The notes beneath the pieces were generated by a model. It was not told the origin of the DNA and did no database searches. It saw nothing but the letters and a program-made list of their open reading frames with translations. A stretch of 64,000 nucleotides of DNA, taken from the NCBI GenBank assembly GCA_028285105.1, contig JANQQE010000011.1:509856-573855 (forward strand). The letters are read 5' to 3'. This document shows, piece by piece, positions 63,019 through 64,000 of the stretch. This stretch comes from Alphaproteobacteria bacterium (lineage in GTDB: Bacteria > Planctomycetota > Phycisphaerae > UBA1845). Each line of letters starts with the position of its first letter. Within the stretch, counting starts at the first letter, position 1. The position numbers and the translations under genes were made by a program.

Positions 63019-64000
63019 ATGAGTCACCGTATGTACATATGCAGGCTGGCCGGCTGCTTCGTCTTCGCAATGTTTTCGTGCGCGAGTTTGATCGCAGAGA
63101 CACCTGCAAGTTCACCGACCACCTCGCCGTCGTGGATCGCCACCGGCAAAACGTCGATGGTCGCGACGGACCATCCTGAGGCGTCTCGCGTCGGGTTGGA
63201 AATCCTCCAAAATGGGGGCAATGCGATTGACGCGGCGTGCGCAGTTTCGTTCGCGCTCGGTGTCACCCGACCTCAAAGCACCGGCATGGGCGGAGGAGGA
63301 TTTTTGATCGCGCGGATGGCCGACGGAACCGTTCATGTCTTCGACTTTCGCGAACGCGCTCCGATTCATTCGTCGGCAGATATTTTCGAAAATTTCGCCC
63401 GCGAACATCCCGACAAAGCGCCGCCGAGTCGGTGCGGTTATCTAGCCTGCGGCGTGCCCGGTTTAGTCGCGGGAATGTTCGAAGTCCACGATGCATTCGG
63501 CACACAACCGATGTCAACATTGATCCAGCCCGCCATCCAAATGGCTGAGCAAGGCATCCCCGTCGATCCGCATTACGTCAAATCAACCAAGATCGTAAGC
63601 AAATTCTACGAAGACTATCCCGAACTCAAAGAATCGTGCGGCTATGTCTATAAAACGCATCTCCGCGCGGGGAATCTTCGCAAGGTCGGCGAACAACTCG
63701 TCCAACCGGAACTTGCGCGGTTCTTATCAGTGATCGCCGAAAAAGGGAAAGCCGGTTTCTACGAGGGCCCAACTGCCAGGCGTATCGCCAATCGCATGAA
63801 GGAATGCGGAGGCATCATTACCGAGGAGGATCTCAAATCCTACCGCGTCACCCGTCGCAAACCTTTGAAAGCCACGTATCGCGGTTACGAAATCATCACC
63901 ATGCCCCCACCCTCTTCCGGCGGCATCTGCCTGATCGAAACGCTGAACATGCTGGAATTCGTCGATATGCCAGCCATCTACCAGCGCGACCCTTCGCAGG
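63019..64000 (+). CDS. ggt: gamma-glutamyltransferase, 3' end outside window
   Basis: The visible 327 codons encode a signal peptide (GCFVFAMFSCASLIAE) and the N-terminal large-subunit region of a gamma-glutamyltransferase. Visible motifs are GKTSMVATDHPEASRVGLEI, LQNGGNAIDAACAVSFALGV, RPQSTGMGGGGFLI, FRERAP with the substrate-binding Arg, CGVPGLVAGMFEVHD, YRVTRRKPLKATYRGYEI and MPPPSSGGICLIE. These are classic GGT segments. The autocatalytic Thr (HTSHxS/T) would lie beyond the edge. The enzyme works in the periplasm or outside and hydrolyses or transfers gamma-glutamyl groups, for example from glutathione. ATG 63019 lies 26 bases after the DUF962 gene. Confidence 0.94.
   Translation, partial: MSHRMYICRLAGCFVFAMFSCASLIAETPASSPTTSPSWIATGKTSMVATDHPEASRVGLEILQNGGNAIDAACAVSFALGVTRPQSTGMGGGGFLIARMADGTVHVFDFRERAPIHSSADIFENFAREHPDKAPPSRCGYLACGVPGLVAGMFEVHDAFGTQPMSTLIQPAIQMAEQGIPVDPHYVKSTKIVSKFYEDYPELKESCGYVYKTHLRAGNLRKVGEQLVQPELARFLSVIAEKGKAGFYEGPTARRIANRMKECGGIITEEDLKSYRVTRRKPLKATYRGYEIITMPPPSSGGICLIETLNMLEFVDMPAIYQRDPSQ

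Noticed and set aside
1..64000. tRNA, rRNA, CRISPR arrays and insertion sequences
   Set aside because: Scanning by eye for tRNA T-loop motifs, rRNA-like segments, regularly spaced repeats and transposase motifs found none. A tRNAscan/Infernal run would be decisive.

Overview
The window looks like chromosome from a Gram-negative planctomycete, most likely a member of the Phycisphaerae or a close relative. This rests on several things together: large secreted proteins carrying strings of D-C-N-x-N-G-I-P-D repeats, short dockerin-like tails (D-x-D-G-D-V-D-L-x-D), a PEP-CTERM protein, a YdjY-domain lipoprotein, and LPS-type genes (arabinose-5-phosphate isomerase, Kdo-kinase-like protein). GC content is moderately high throughout, except for a visibly AT-richer island at about 8950-12050. 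No rRNA, tRNA or CRISPR array was seen. Species cannot be told from the sequence.

Layout. 1-8942: envelope and polysaccharide genes (a nucleotide-sugar dehydrogenase cut by the window edge, a DegT aminotransferase, a secretin with a 64-residue glycine tract, a YdjY lipoprotein, a KpsF-type isomerase, a family 2 glycosyltransferase). 8943-12473: an accessory island with a DNA cytosine-5 methyltransferase coupled by an ATGA overlap to a GHKL (MutL/MORC-like) ATPase, followed by a decayed fragment of an alanine racemase gene. 12474-23722: a membrane protein fused to a spermidine-synthase-like domain, alanine racemase divergent from a D-amino acid aminotransferase, purU, a phosphoesterase, a Ser/Thr kinase, and the transketolase-transaldolase pair. 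23992-33553: a small hypothetical protein, glycyl-tRNA synthetase, a lipoprotein, and a surface-polysaccharide cluster (DUF2304, two family 2 and two family 4 glycosyltransferases, a flippase). 33596-54427: secreted peptidases, an EamA transporter, EF-P with an unusual loop, an azoreductase, a ~1870-residue mosaic surface protein, a GT-B-like protein, a PEP-CTERM protein, a tandem Kdo-kinase-like protein, a subtilase with PKD domains, and a stand-alone Clp N-domain protein.

54590-62500 is the minus-strand branched-chain amino acid operon ilvB-ilvN-ilvC-leuA-cimA-leuB. Upstream of ilvB lies what reads as a complete ribosome-mediated transcription attenuator. A short open reading frame has 14 Val/Leu/Ile codons in a 24-codon stretch. 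It is followed by four mutually exclusive pairing segments ending in a terminator hairpin with eight U. CimA in the operon points to isoleucine synthesis through citramalate. The window closes with a DUF962 protein and the start of a gamma-glutamyltransferase gene.

The observations most worth a second look are the ilv attenuator, the methyltransferase-GHKL ATPase cassette with the adjacent alr pseudogene, the kinase-pseudokinase fusion, and the EF-P whose tip residue is Asn instead of Lys.
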